Part shown: piece by piece, positions 38,455-46,184 of the stretch
Layout of the letters: each line of letters opens with the position of its first letter
How positions within the stretch are numbered: the first letter of the stretch is position 1
Source: Variovorax paradoxus
Lineage (GTDB): Bacteria; Pseudomonadota; Gammaproteobacteria; Burkholderiales; Burkholderiaceae_C
Direction: 5' to 3'
Assembly (NCBI GenBank): GCA_016806145.1
Contig: CP063166.1
Span: 3,100,001 to 3,164,000 of the forward strand
DNA length: 64,000 nt
Notes under the pieces: model-generated
Databases searched by the model: none
Told to the model about the DNA's origin: nothing
What the model saw: the letters and a program-made list of their open reading frames with translations, nothing else
Program-made: the position numbers and the translations under genes

Positions 38455-39416
38455 ACCCCGCGCCTTCCATGCTCGAGCTGGTGGTGGCCTCGGCCAGCGC
38501 GCTCACGCCGGCCATCAAGGCCTTCGTGCTGCGCAGCGCGAACGGCGAGGCGCTGCCCGCGTTCGCGCCCGGCGCGCACCTGGGCGTGCAGGTGATGCAG
38601 TCCAACGGGCAGGCCGGCCAGCGTGCGTACTCGCTGGCGCAACCCCATGGCGCGCCGGACCGCTACGAGATCGCCGTGCTGCACGAGCCCGATGGCGCGG
38701 GCGGCTCGGCCTGGATGCATGGCCTGGCCGAGGGCGCGCGCGTGCTCGCGCAGGCCCCGCGCAACGACTTCGCGCTGCGCCAGGGCGAGGCCGCGCCGCT
38801 GCTGATCGCGGGCGGCATCGGCATCACGCCGCTCCTGTGCATGGCGCGCGCGCTCGCGGCCGAGGGCCGCTCCTTCGAGTTCCACTACGCCACGCGCAGC
38901 CCCGAGGCCACCGCCTACCTCGACGAGGTGCGCGCGCTCGGCGGCCGCGTGGTGCACGACGGCGGCGATCCCGCGCGCGGCCTCGACCTGCGCGCGCTGC
39001 TGGCCGCGCCGGTGCCCGGGCGTCATCTGCATGTCTGCGGCCCGCGCGGCCTGGTGCAGGCCGTGGTCGACACCGCGCGCGCCCAGGGCTGGAGCGACGA
39101 CCACGTGCACTTCGAACTGTTCGCGGGCGCGCTCGCGCAGTCCGGCGATGCCGCCTTCGAGGTGCGCACCTTGCGCTCGGGCCACGTGCTGACGGTGCCG
39201 CCGGGCCGGAGCCTGCTCGACGTGCTGATCGCCGCGGGGCTCGACCCGCTCTACGATTGCCGCCAGGGCGACTGCGGCGTGTGCGCCGTCGACGTCGTCG
39301 AGGGCGTGCCCGACCACCGCGACCACAACCTGAGCCCGCGCGAGAAAGCCGACGGGCGCACCATCTGCACCTGCGTGTCGCGCGCCAGGACGCCGCAGCT
39401 GGTGCTCGACATCTGA
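38451..39416 (+). CDS. PDR/VanB-type ferredoxin reductase of the oxygenase
   Basis: This 321-residue electron-transfer protein has an N-terminal flavin-binding barrel (QRAYSLAQPHGAPDRYEIAVLHE) and an NAD domain (LLIAGGIGITPLLCMARAL, HLHVCGPRGLVQAVV). The C-terminal plant-type [2Fe-2S] cluster motif is CRQGDCGVCAVDVVEG with a last Cys in TICTCVSRA. The order flavin-NAD-iron-sulfur is that of phthalate dioxygenase reductase and VanB. It passes electrons from NADH to the oxygenase encoded 25 bp downstream. ATGA overlap with the hydrolase gene. Confidence 0.94.
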   Translation: MNPAPSMLELVVASASALTPAIKAFVLRSANGEALPAFAPGAHLGVQVMQSNGQAGQRAYSLAQPHGAPDRYEIAVLHEPDGAGGSAWMHGLAEGARVLAQAPRNDFALRQGEAAPLLIAGGIGITPLLCMARALAAEGRSFEFHYATRSPEATAYLDEVRALGGRVVHDGGDPARGLDLRALLAAPVPGRHLHVCGPRGLVQAVVDTARAQGWSDDHVHFELFAGALAQSGDAAFEVRTLRSGHVLTVPPGRSLLDVLIAAGLDPLYDCRQGDCGVCAVDVVEGVPDHRDHNLSPREKADGRTICTCVSRARTPQLVLDI

Positions 39417-39441
39417 TCCCACGATTCCAGGAGACCCATCC

Positions 39442-40746
39442 ATGACCATCGACCTGCAGTCCCTCGTGCAGCCCGACCGCGTCCACAAGCGCGTCTACAC
39501 CGACCCCGCGATCTTCGAGCTCGAGATGGACCGCGTGTTTGGCCAGGCCTGGCTCTACGTCGGCCACGAGAGCCAGGTGCCCAAGCCCGGCGACTACTTC
39601 ACCACCCGGCTCGGCCGCGAGCCCGTGGTGATGGTGCGCCACACCGACGGCCAGATCCACGTGATGTTCAACCGCTGCCCGCACAAGGGCGCCAAGATCG
39701 TGCCCGACGGCAGCGGCAGCGCCGGCAAGTTCCTGCGCTGCCTCTATCACGGCTGGACCTTCAAGTGCGACGGCAGCCTGCTGTCGGTGCCGCTGCGCAG
39801 CGGCTACGAGGACACGGGGCTCGACCTCAAGGACCCGCAGTACGGCGTGCGCAACGTGGCGCGCGTCGCCACGCACCGCGGCTTCGTGTTCGCGAGCCTG
39901 TCGAAGGAAGGCCCCGAGCTCAAGGAGTTCCTCGGCGGCGTCGCCACCTCGCTCGACAACTTCTGCGACCGCGCGCCCGAGGGCGAGGTCGAGGTGGCCG
40001 GCGGCGTGCAGCGCGTGATCCAGCGCAACAACTGGAAGATCTTCTTCGAGAACCTGCACGACACCATCCACGCGGTGGCCACGCACGAGTCGTCGTGGCG
40101 CGCGGCCAAGGAGGAGTTCGAGGCCATGCCGGCCGGCACGCAAAAACCCTTCGAGGTGGTGATCGTCGACGGCAACGGCGAGCCGCTCGAGTTCTGGGAG
40201 AAGCTCGAGCTCAAGGGCTACGACAACGGCCACGGCTTCATGGAAGGCATCTTCGTGCCGCCGACCGACCCGGTGAGCCTGGCCTACGTGGCCGCGCTCG
40301 AGGCGGCGCAGGGCGCCGAGCGCGCCGACCAGATCCTGCGCGTGAACCGCCACAACACCATCGTCTACCCGAGCTGCTCGCCCCACACCTCGTTCCAGCA
40401 GATCCGCGTGATCCGGCCGCTGTCGGTCGACCGCACGCTGGTCGAGATCTTCAGCTTCCGGCTCAAGGGCGCGCCCGAGGCCACCTTCCAGCGCACGCTC
40501 AAGTACACGAACATCGTCAACTCGCCCTCGTCGAACGTGATGCCCGACGACCTCGAGGCCTACAACCGGGTGCAGGAGGGCCTGGGTTCGAACGGCGGCG
40601 ACTGGGTCAGCATGCACCGCGCCGTGGGACGCGACCAGCCGCTGCCCGGCGGGCGCGCCTCCAACGGCAACAGCGAGATGCCCGCGCGCAACATGTTCGG
40701 CGCCTGGGCCAAGTACATGGGCGTGGACACCGGGAGCGCCGCATGA
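39442..40746 (+). CDS. aromatic-ring-hydroxylating oxygenase, large (alpha) subunit
   Basis: This 434-residue catalytic subunit has a Rieske [2Fe-2S] site with Cys79 and His81 (NRCPHKGA) and Cys100 and His103 (RCLYHGW). The mononuclear iron site is in FENLHDTIHAVATH (bridging Asp plus two His). The alpha-plus-beta composition places it with benzoate/anthranilate/biphenyl-type oxygenases rather than single-subunit alpha-only enzymes. The substrate cannot be assigned. CAGGAGACCCATCC precedes the ATG. ATGA overlap with the small-subunit gene. Confidence 0.94.
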   Translation: MTIDLQSLVQPDRVHKRVYTDPAIFELEMDRVFGQAWLYVGHESQVPKPGDYFTTRLGREPVVMVRHTDGQIHVMFNRCPHKGAKIVPDGSGSAGKFLRCLYHGWTFKCDGSLLSVPLRSGYEDTGLDLKDPQYGVRNVARVATHRGFVFASLSKEGPELKEFLGGVATSLDNFCDRAPEGEVEVAGGVQRVIQRNNWKIFFENLHDTIHAVATHESSWRAAKEEFEAMPAGTQKPFEVVIVDGNGEPLEFWEKLELKGYDNGHGFMEGIFVPPTDPVSLAYVAALEAAQGAERADQILRVNRHNTIVYPSCSPHTSFQQIRVIRPLSVDRTLVEIFSFRLKGAPEATFQRTLKYTNIVNSPSSNVMPDDLEAYNRVQEGLGSNGGDWVSMHRAVGRDQPLPGGRASNGNSEMPARNMFGAWAKYMGVDTGSAA

Positions 40747-41246
40747 ACTTCCTCGACTGGAACGAACAGCAGGAGATCACGCAGTTCCTGCATCACGAGG
40801 CGCGGCTGCTCGACGAGCACCGCTGGGACGAATGGCAGCGCCTGTTCACGCCCGACGGCCTGTACTGGGTGCCGCTGGTGCACGGCCAGGCCGACCACCT
40901 CAACCATGCCTCGCTGTTCTGCGAGGACGCGCTGCTGCGCTCGATGCGCGCGCGCCGGCTCGAGCAGGCGCGCGCCTATTCGCAGCAGCCGCCCACGCGC
41001 ACGGTGCACGTGGTGGGCAACATCGGCATCGAGGCGCGCGAGGAGGGCACAGAGGGCAAGGGGGCCGGCTGCACCGTGCGCTCCACCTTCGTGCTGCTCG
41101 AATGGCGCAAGACCGAGCAGCGCATGTTCGGCGGCAGCGTGCTGCACACGCTGCGCCGCCACGAGGGCGAACTGCGCATCCATCTCAAGCGCGTCGAGCT
41201 GGTCAATTGCGACGCCGCGCACGAAGCGTTGCAGGTGTTCGTGTGA
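40743..41246 (+). CDS. aromatic-ring-hydroxylating oxygenase, small (beta) subunit
   Basis: This 167-residue structural subunit has an NTF2-like cone fold. ITQFLHHEARLLDEHRWDEWQRLFTPDGLYWVPL is the family's typical opening, followed by RTVHVVGNIGIEA and a C-terminal LKRVELVNCD strand. An unusual insertion EEGTEGKGAG sits in the central loop. It forms an alpha3beta3 complex with the large subunit. Its stop overlaps the GTG start of the next gene. Confidence 0.92.
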   Translation: MNFLDWNEQQEITQFLHHEARLLDEHRWDEWQRLFTPDGLYWVPLVHGQADHLNHASLFCEDALLRSMRARRLEQARAYSQQPPTRTVHVVGNIGIEAREEGTEGKGAGCTVRSTFVLLEWRKTEQRMFGGSVLHTLRRHEGELRIHLKRVELVNCDAAHEALQVFV

Positions 41247-41830
41247 AGGCCGCGCTGCTCGCGATGCACTACCAGAACGACGTGCTGCACGCCGACGGCA
41301 AGGTGCGCGTGGGTGTCGCGGCCGACGATCCGGCGCGCCCGCGGCTGATCGCCTCGGCCGGCCGGCTGATCGCGGGTGCGCGCGCCGCCGGCGTGCCGGT
41401 GATCTTCGTGCGCATCGCCTTCGCGCCCGGCTACGTCGACTGCCTCGACAACTGCACGCTGTTCCGCCGGGTCGCGCAGAGCGGCGCGGTGCAGGAGGGC
41501 AGCTGGGGTGCCGAGTTCTACGACGAGCTCGCGCCGCTGCCGGGCGAGGCCGTGGTCACGCACAAGCGCAACAACCCCTTCTGGGCCAGCGGGCTCGAGC
41601 AGGCGGTGCGCGCCACCGGCGCCGACCGGCTCTACGTGGCGGGCATCGCGACCAACCACGTGGTCGAGCACGGCGCGCGCCATGCGAGCGACCTGGGCTA
41701 CGACGTGGCGGTGGTGGCCGATGCCTGCAACACGGCGCAGCCGCACCTGCATGCCGCGAGCCTGGAGAATCTGTCGATGCTCGCGCAGGTGATCGGCGTC
41801 GAGGACGCGCTCGCCCAGATGGGCCCCTGA
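41243..41830 (+). CDS. isochorismatase-fold hydrolase lacking the usual cysteine
   Basis: This 195-residue protein belongs to the isochorismatase-like superfamily by Asp13 (MHYQND), Lys108 (VVTHKRNNPFW) and the GIATNHVVEHGARHA loop (134-148). In cysteine hydrolases of the family this loop reads TNxCVE; here residue 140 is Val, so the nucleophile is missing. Isochorismatases proper also lack the Cys, having Gly, so a vinyl-ether or other non-covalent hydrolysis remains possible. GTG start at 41243 overlaps the beta-subunit stop. Confidence 0.85.
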   Translation: MKAALLAMHYQNDVLHADGKVRVGVAADDPARPRLIASAGRLIAGARAAGVPVIFVRIAFAPGYVDCLDNCTLFRRVAQSGAVQEGSWGAEFYDELAPLPGEAVVTHKRNNPFWASGLEQAVRATGADRLYVAGIATNHVVEHGARHASDLGYDVAVVADACNTAQPHLHAASLENLSMLAQVIGVEDALAQMGP

Positions 41831-41848
41831 ACCGATGAAGGACATCTC

Positions 41849-42631
41849 ATGAACATGCAAGGCAAGGTCGCGATCGTCACCGGCGCGGCCGCGATGCTGG
41901 GCAGCGCCATCGTGCGCACGCTGGCGGGGGCCGGCGCGCGCGTGGTCGCGGTCGACATCGACGCGGCGCGCGGCCAGGCGCTGGCGGAAGAGGTCGGCGC
42001 GGCTTGCCGCTTCGCCGCCTGCGACATCGCGAACGACGAAGCGCTCGACGCGCTGGTGGCCGATGCGCTGCGCATCGAGGGCCGCATCGACTGCCTGGTC
42101 AACAACGCCGTGGTCTACAACGACGGCGGCATGGGCGCGAAGCGCGCCGAATGGCTGGCCGCGCTCGACGTCAACCTGGTCTCGGGCGCATTGCTCGTGC
42201 ACAAGGCGACCGAGGCGCTGGCCGCGCAGGGCGGGGCCATCGTCAACATGGGCAGCGTGGGCGGCAAGTTCGGCACCGCCGACCGCGCGCTCTATCCCGC
42301 GGCCAAGGCGGCGATCCTGCAGCTCACGCGCAACCAGGCCGCGACGCTGGCGCCGCGGCGCATCCGCGTGAACTCGGTGTCGCCGGGCTGGACCTGGTCG
42401 GACGCGCTCTCGCGCATGGCCGGCGGCGACCGCGCCAAGGCCGACCGCATGGCCGCGCCGCTGCATCCGCTGGGCCGCGCGGGCGACGGCGACGACGTGG
42501 CGCAGGTGGTGCTGTTCCTGTGCTCGGACGCGGCACGCTTCGTGACGGGAGCCGACATTCCGGTCGACGGCGGCTTTTCAATGCTCGGGCCCGATCAGGG
42601 CCGCTCGGCGCGCGACTGGTTCGCGAGCTAG
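41849..42631 (+). CDS. SDR-family oxidoreductase
   Basis: This 260-residue protein has VAIVTGAAAMLGSAI at the N-terminus. The Gly-rich TGxxxGxG site has Met16 in place of the middle Gly. NNAVVYNDGG, NMGSVGG (Ser) and YPAAK (Tyr/Lys) are intact, and the C-terminus ends in FLCSDAARFVTGADIPVDGGFSM. The pattern VAVDIDAA favours NAD. As last gene of the oxygenase operon it may act as the cis-dihydrodiol dehydrogenase that rearomatises the oxygenase product, or on a side-chain alcohol. It converges with the EAL gene (4-nt overlap). Confidence 0.92.
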   Translation: MNMQGKVAIVTGAAAMLGSAIVRTLAGAGARVVAVDIDAARGQALAEEVGAACRFAACDIANDEALDALVADALRIEGRIDCLVNNAVVYNDGGMGAKRAEWLAALDVNLVSGALLVHKATEALAAQGGAIVNMGSVGGKFGTADRALYPAAKAAILQLTRNQAATLAPRRIRVNSVSPGWTWSDALSRMAGGDRAKADRMAAPLHPLGRAGDGDDVAQVVLFLCSDAARFVTGADIPVDGGFSMLGPDQGRSARDWFAS

Positions 42632-43491
42632 TCGAAGCGCTTCTCCCACTCCCAGTTCACCGCCGGCAGGGTCTCGACCACCGGCCGCGCGAACAGGTAG
42701 CCCTGGAACAGCCGGATGCCGAGCTCGCGCAGCGCCATCGCCTCTTCCATCACCTCCACGCCCTCGGCCACCACGTGGATGCCGAGTTCGCCACAGGTCG
42801 AGACGAAGCCCTTGACCACGGCGCGGCGCACGCCGTCGGTGTGGATGTTGCGGATCAGCTCCATGTCGAGCTTCACGATGTGCGGCCTGAGCGCAACGAA
42901 CAGCTCGAAGCCCGCGAAGCCGGCGCCGAAGTCGTCGATGGCCGAGGAGAAACCGTGCTGCTGGTGCATCTCGAAGGCCTGCACCAGGTGCGGCAGGTCC
43001 TCGACGCGCTCCGACTCGGTCACCTCGAAGATCAGCCGCTCCTTCGGGAAGCCGAAGCGCTCGGCGGTCTCGACCGCGCTCTGGAAGCATTCGCCCTGGC
43101 GCCCGGCGTCGTTGGGCATCACGTTGAGGCTCAGCCGCGAGGCCATGCGCAGCCCGGCCGCGAGCTCGATCGCCTTGGCGCGGCAGGCGCGGTCGAACTC
43201 GACGCGGTGGCGCGCATGCACCAGCCCGAGGATGTGGCCGGCGCCTTCGCCGTGGATGCCGCGCACCAGCGCCTCGTGCGCATAGACCTCGCCCTTGTCG
43301 ACGTCGACGATGGGCTGGAAGGCCATGGTGAAGGCGGGGCAGCTCGCGGCGAAGTCGGGCACGGCCGAGGCATCGTTGCTGGCCTGGGTGGCCGGCTGCT
43401 GGAGGCGGTTGATGGTCAGCGCGCGCGCGGCGCTGCAGTAGCCCGGCGGACGGGCGGCGAATTCGCGGGCCAAGGGTGCCAGGCTGGACAC
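42628..43491 (-). CDS. EAL-domain c-di-GMP phosphodiesterase
   Basis: The 287-residue protein is almost entirely an EAL domain. EALVR (73-77), LNVMPND, EVTESE, DDFGAG (186-191), VKLD (Lys207), EGVE and QGYLF are all kept, so metal and catalytic residues look complete and the enzyme should hydrolyse c-di-GMP. The N-terminal ~50 residues have no domain or membrane segment. GTG start at 43491. It has its own sigma-28 promoter and sits at the end of the flagellar cluster, which suggests it lowers c-di-GMP once flagella are being made. Confidence 0.92.
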   Translation of the reverse strand: MSSLAPLAREFAARPPGYCSAARALTINRLQQPATQASNDASAVPDFAASCPAFTMAFQPIVDVDKGEVYAHEALVRGIHGEGAGHILGLVHARHRVEFDRACRAKAIELAAGLRMASRLSLNVMPNDAGRQGECFQSAVETAERFGFPKERLIFEVTESERVEDLPHLVQAFEMHQQHGFSSAIDDFGAGFAGFELFVALRPHIVKLDMELIRNIHTDGVRRAVVKGFVSTCGELGIHVVAEGVEVMEEAMALRELGIRLFQGYLFARPVVETLPAVNWEWEKRFD

Positions 43492-43500
43492 GGATGGCCT

Positions 43501-43548
43501 TCAGACCCGGGGGCCGTGGATGAAAAGTCGTTGCGGGATGCCCGACAT
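43501..43548 (-). CDS. possible 15-codon leader ORF before the EAL gene
   Basis: MSGIPQRLFIHGPRV is preceded by GGAGAACACC, a better ribosome-binding site than that of the EAL gene itself. It ends 9 nt before the EAL GTG start. It may be a translational coupler or a chance ORF; nothing else supports it. Confidence 0.3.
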   Translation of the reverse strand: MSGIPQRLFIHGPRV

Positions 43549-43596
43549 GGTGTTCTCCGGTTCCTGGGCGCGGCCACGCGGGGCCGCATGTCCGCT

Positions 43597-43623
43597 TTTT
43601 CGGCGCGGCGGCGCAAGACTTGA
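43597..43623 (-). promoter_or_regulatory. sigma-28 (FliA) promoter of the EAL gene
   Basis: Read on the minus strand, TCAAGTCT-N11-GCCGAAAA matches the FliA consensus (TAAAGTTT-N11-GCCGATAA) at 6 of 8 and 7 of 8 positions with the exact 11-bp spacer. It lies about 106 bp before the EAL start and just after the terminator of the upstream HDOD gene. Confidence 0.75.
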
Positions 43624-43646
43624 GGAGAAAAAGGGCCCGGCGGGCA

Positions 43647-43680
43647 AAAAAAGGAGGCGGCTCCTCCCAATGGAGGAGCC
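43647..43680 (-). terminator. Rho-independent terminator after the HDOD gene
   Basis: On the minus strand GGCTCCTCC pairs with GGAGGAGCC (9 bp, 4-nt loop), followed a few bases on by seven T. It starts 6 bp after the stop of the HDOD gene and ends the flagellar flgB-flgL-HDOD transcript. Confidence 0.85.
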
Positions 43681-43685
43681 TCGGC

Positions 43686-44918
43686 CTAGAAGCCGCCCGC
43701 CGCGATCATCCGTAGCAGCGCGCGGTTGACTTCCTCGGCATCGACCGCATGCGTGCGGCGCAGGTTGCGCAGCGCGGTCGGGTTGCTCGATTCGAGCGCG
43801 ATCGCGAGCTGCAGCGCCGGCGCGTAGGGGCCGTTCTGCGCGATGGTCGCGGCCACGATGCGGTCGGTCAGCGGGATGCGGCCGAAGCTGGTGCGCAGCG
43901 GCTCGCCCATCACCAGATCGAGCTGCGAGAACAGGCCGCACAGGTAGACCTCGCGCTTGAGGTCGTCCTCGATGCCGGCGTCCATCAGGTGGGCGACCAG
44001 GTGGCCGCGCATCGCCATCGAAGTGTTGAGCGGGCGCAGGTTGGCGTCCTCGCTGGCGGTCGGCAGCTGCTGCGACAGCCAGGTGCTCAGGCGCTGGAAG
44101 CCGATCATCATGAAGCCGTGGCGCAGCGAGGCCACGCGGTTCGGCAGCCCCAGGCCCGGCGAGTTCAGGTAGAGCATCAGCGCGTAGACCAGCGCGGCCT
44201 CGCGGCTCACGAGCTGGTCGATGCGCTCGAGCGACTCCTCGGCATCGATCGCGTTCATCACGCGCACGATGGCGCGCCGCGTCGGCGGCAGCGGCTGGCC
44301 GCCGTAGCCGTGCAGCACGTCCTCGCTGGGCCAGCCGGCCACGGCCCAGGCGTTCTGCTGGTCGAGCGCATGCTCGGCCAGCGCGCGGCTGGCCACGCCG
44401 TCGATCAGCGCCTCGGGGCGCACCGGGCTTTCGTCGCCGGGGTGCGCCATGCTGCGGTCGAACACCGTGGTGTCGCGCGTCACCTGCGCCAGGCGCAGCG
44501 CGTCCATCGCGTCCTCGGGCGCGAGCCGCAGCAGCCGGCGCTCGAACCACGGCGCTGCCTCGCCGTCGGGGATCTGGGTCGGCACGCCGCTCGCGACCAT
44601 GCGCACGCCGCGGCGGGCCGCGGCGCGCACGGCGGGGCGCAGGCCGGCGTCCTGCATCCAGCCGAGCGGGATCTCGAGCATCGGGCCGGCCGCCTCGGCA
44701 TTGCTCGCGATGTCGCGCAGGAACTCGGGCGTCTGGATCGACAGCAGGAGCGTCGGCGAATCGGCGTTCCAGGTCTCGGCCAGGGTGCGCAGCAGGTGGC
44801 GCCCGTCGATGCGTTGGCGGTCCTCGTGGACGAAGAGCTGGACTCCCGCGAGTGCGCGCGGCCGGTTCCAGAACGGGCGGTAGCCGAGGGTCAGGCTGCC
44901 GAGTACCGATTGAGACAT
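43686..44918 (-). CDS. HDOD-domain protein with degenerate EAL-like N-terminus
   Basis: This 410-residue protein is of the YuxH-like class. The N-terminal half (LTLGYRPFWNRPRALAGVQLFVHED..., LLLSIQTPEFLRDI, LEIPLGWM) follows the strand order of an EAL domain, but no EAL, DDFG or EGVE motif is left, so it should not be catalytic. The C-terminal half (~200-390) is an HDOD domain (PPTRRAIVRVMNAIDAEESLERIDQLVSREAALVYALM, in two parts). It is probably a c-di-GMP-linked or motility signalling adaptor. It follows flgL by 44 bp, so it is probably co-transcribed. Confidence 0.86.
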   Translation of the reverse strand: MSQSVLGSLTLGYRPFWNRPRALAGVQLFVHEDRQRIDGRHLLRTLAETWNADSPTLLLSIQTPEFLRDIASNAEAAGPMLEIPLGWMQDAGLRPAVRAAARRGVRMVASGVPTQIPDGEAAPWFERRLLRLAPEDAMDALRLAQVTRDTTVFDRSMAHPGDESPVRPEALIDGVASRALAEHALDQQNAWAVAGWPSEDVLHGYGGQPLPPTRRAIVRVMNAIDAEESLERIDQLVSREAALVYALMLYLNSPGLGLPNRVASLRHGFMMIGFQRLSTWLSQQLPTASEDANLRPLNTSMAMRGHLVAHLMDAGIEDDLKREVYLCGLFSQLDLVMGEPLRTSFGRIPLTDRIVAATIAQNGPYAPALQLAIALESSNPTALRNLRRTHAVDAEEVNRALLRMIAAGGF

Positions 44919-44962
44919 GAAGACGAGAAGGAGAGAACGAACGAAAGGGCGGTCATGCCGCC

Positions 44963-46165
44963 TCAGCCGATGAAGTTGAACAGCGACAGCTTCTGGATTT
45001 CGGCATAGGAGCCGAGGGCCGCGGAGTAGGCGGTCTGCTGGGTCTTGAAGTCGGACAGCGCCTGGATCGTGTCGAGGTCCTCGGCGCGCGAGCGGTCGGC
45101 CTCGAGCTGCAGGCTGCGCGAGGACTGGCGGTCGGAGATGCTGTCGACCTGATTCAGCAGGTCGCCCGCGCGGCCCCGCGAGGCCGACAGCCGCGCGCTC
45201 GCGGCGTCGATCTGCACCAGCGACTGCGCCACGTTCTGCGCCAGCTGGCCGCTGCTGTTGCTGCCGTCCTTCACGCCCGCGATCGCCTGGTCGAGCACGC
45301 CGAACAGGCTGGTCTTGCCGCTGGGCGCGACGGTCAAAGCATTGCCGTCGGCCGGCACGCCGCTGGCCGTGAGCGAGATCCCGGCGAACTCGATCGCCTG
45401 GCCCGCGGTGTAGGGCTGGCCCGACTTGAGCGTGGCCTGCGTCGTGGTGTCGATCACGTCGTAGGTGGTCACGCCGTTGGCGACGCTGAAGGCGACGCGG
45501 TAGCCGTGGCCGGTCAGCGCAGAGGGATCGACCACCTTGCCGGCGTCGTTGTAGACGTTGCGCGTGCCGGCCGCCTGGCTCACGGTGAACACGCCGTTGC
45601 CGGTGGGCACGTCCATCCAGGTGGCGTGGCCGTCGAGCATCGAGGGGATGGCGGTGTCGCTGGCCGCGCCGGCCTGGCCCGCGATGCCGTCGAAGCGCAC
45701 GCCGCTGCCGTTGTCGACGAAGGGCGCGGCGGTGCTGCCCAGGCCGCCGAACAGCGACTGGCCGTTGCTGTCCTGCGCGTTGGCATAGCCGAGCAGTTGC
45801 CCGCGCAGGGTGGTCAGGCGCTGCGCGATGGTGGCGCGGTCGGCCGCCGACAGCGTGGCGTTGCCGGCGTTCACCACCAGCGTGCGGAACTCGGCCATGG
45901 CCGCGGTCGCGCTGCCCAGGGTCGACTCGGCCGTCGACACCGCGTTGCGCTGCAGCTCGAGCGCGCGCTGGTCGGTGCTGACGCGCGCCATGCGCGTGAT
46001 GGCGCGCTCGGCCTGCGCCGCGCCGGTCGGGTCGTCGCTCGGGCGCAGCACCTTCTTGCTGGCGCTGAGTTGCTCCTGCAGCTTCGAGAGCTGGGACTGG
46101 CGCGTGGTGAGCTGGCGCACCGCGTTGTCGTAGGTGGTGGCGCTGGCGAGGCGGGTGGCTGTCAT
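44963..46165 (-). CDS. flgL: flagellar hook-associated protein 3 (FlgL)
   Basis: This 400-residue hook-filament junction protein has the flagellin-like N-terminal helix (RLASATTYDNAVRQLTTRQSQLSKLQEQLSASKKVLRPSDDPTGA, in parts) and the matching C-terminal helix (DLDTIQALSDFKTQQTAYSAALGSYAEIQKLSLFNFI). The variable domain in between is Gly/Thr-rich. It joins FlgK to the filament. It is 19 bp after flgK. Confidence 0.95.
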   Translation of the reverse strand: MTATRLASATTYDNAVRQLTTRQSQLSKLQEQLSASKKVLRPSDDPTGAAQAERAITRMARVSTDQRALELQRNAVSTAESTLGSATAAMAEFRTLVVNAGNATLSAADRATIAQRLTTLRGQLLGYANAQDSNGQSLFGGLGSTAAPFVDNGSGVRFDGIAGQAGAASDTAIPSMLDGHATWMDVPTGNGVFTVSQAAGTRNVYNDAGKVVDPSALTGHGYRVAFSVANGVTTYDVIDTTTQATLKSGQPYTAGQAIEFAGISLTASGVPADGNALTVAPSGKTSLFGVLDQAIAGVKDGSNSSGQLAQNVAQSLVQIDAASARLSASRGRAGDLLNQVDSISDRQSSRSLQLEADRSRAEDLDTIQALSDFKTQQTAYSAALGSYAEIQKLSLFNFIG

Positions 46166-46184
46166 GGTTCTTCCTGTCTCCCGA

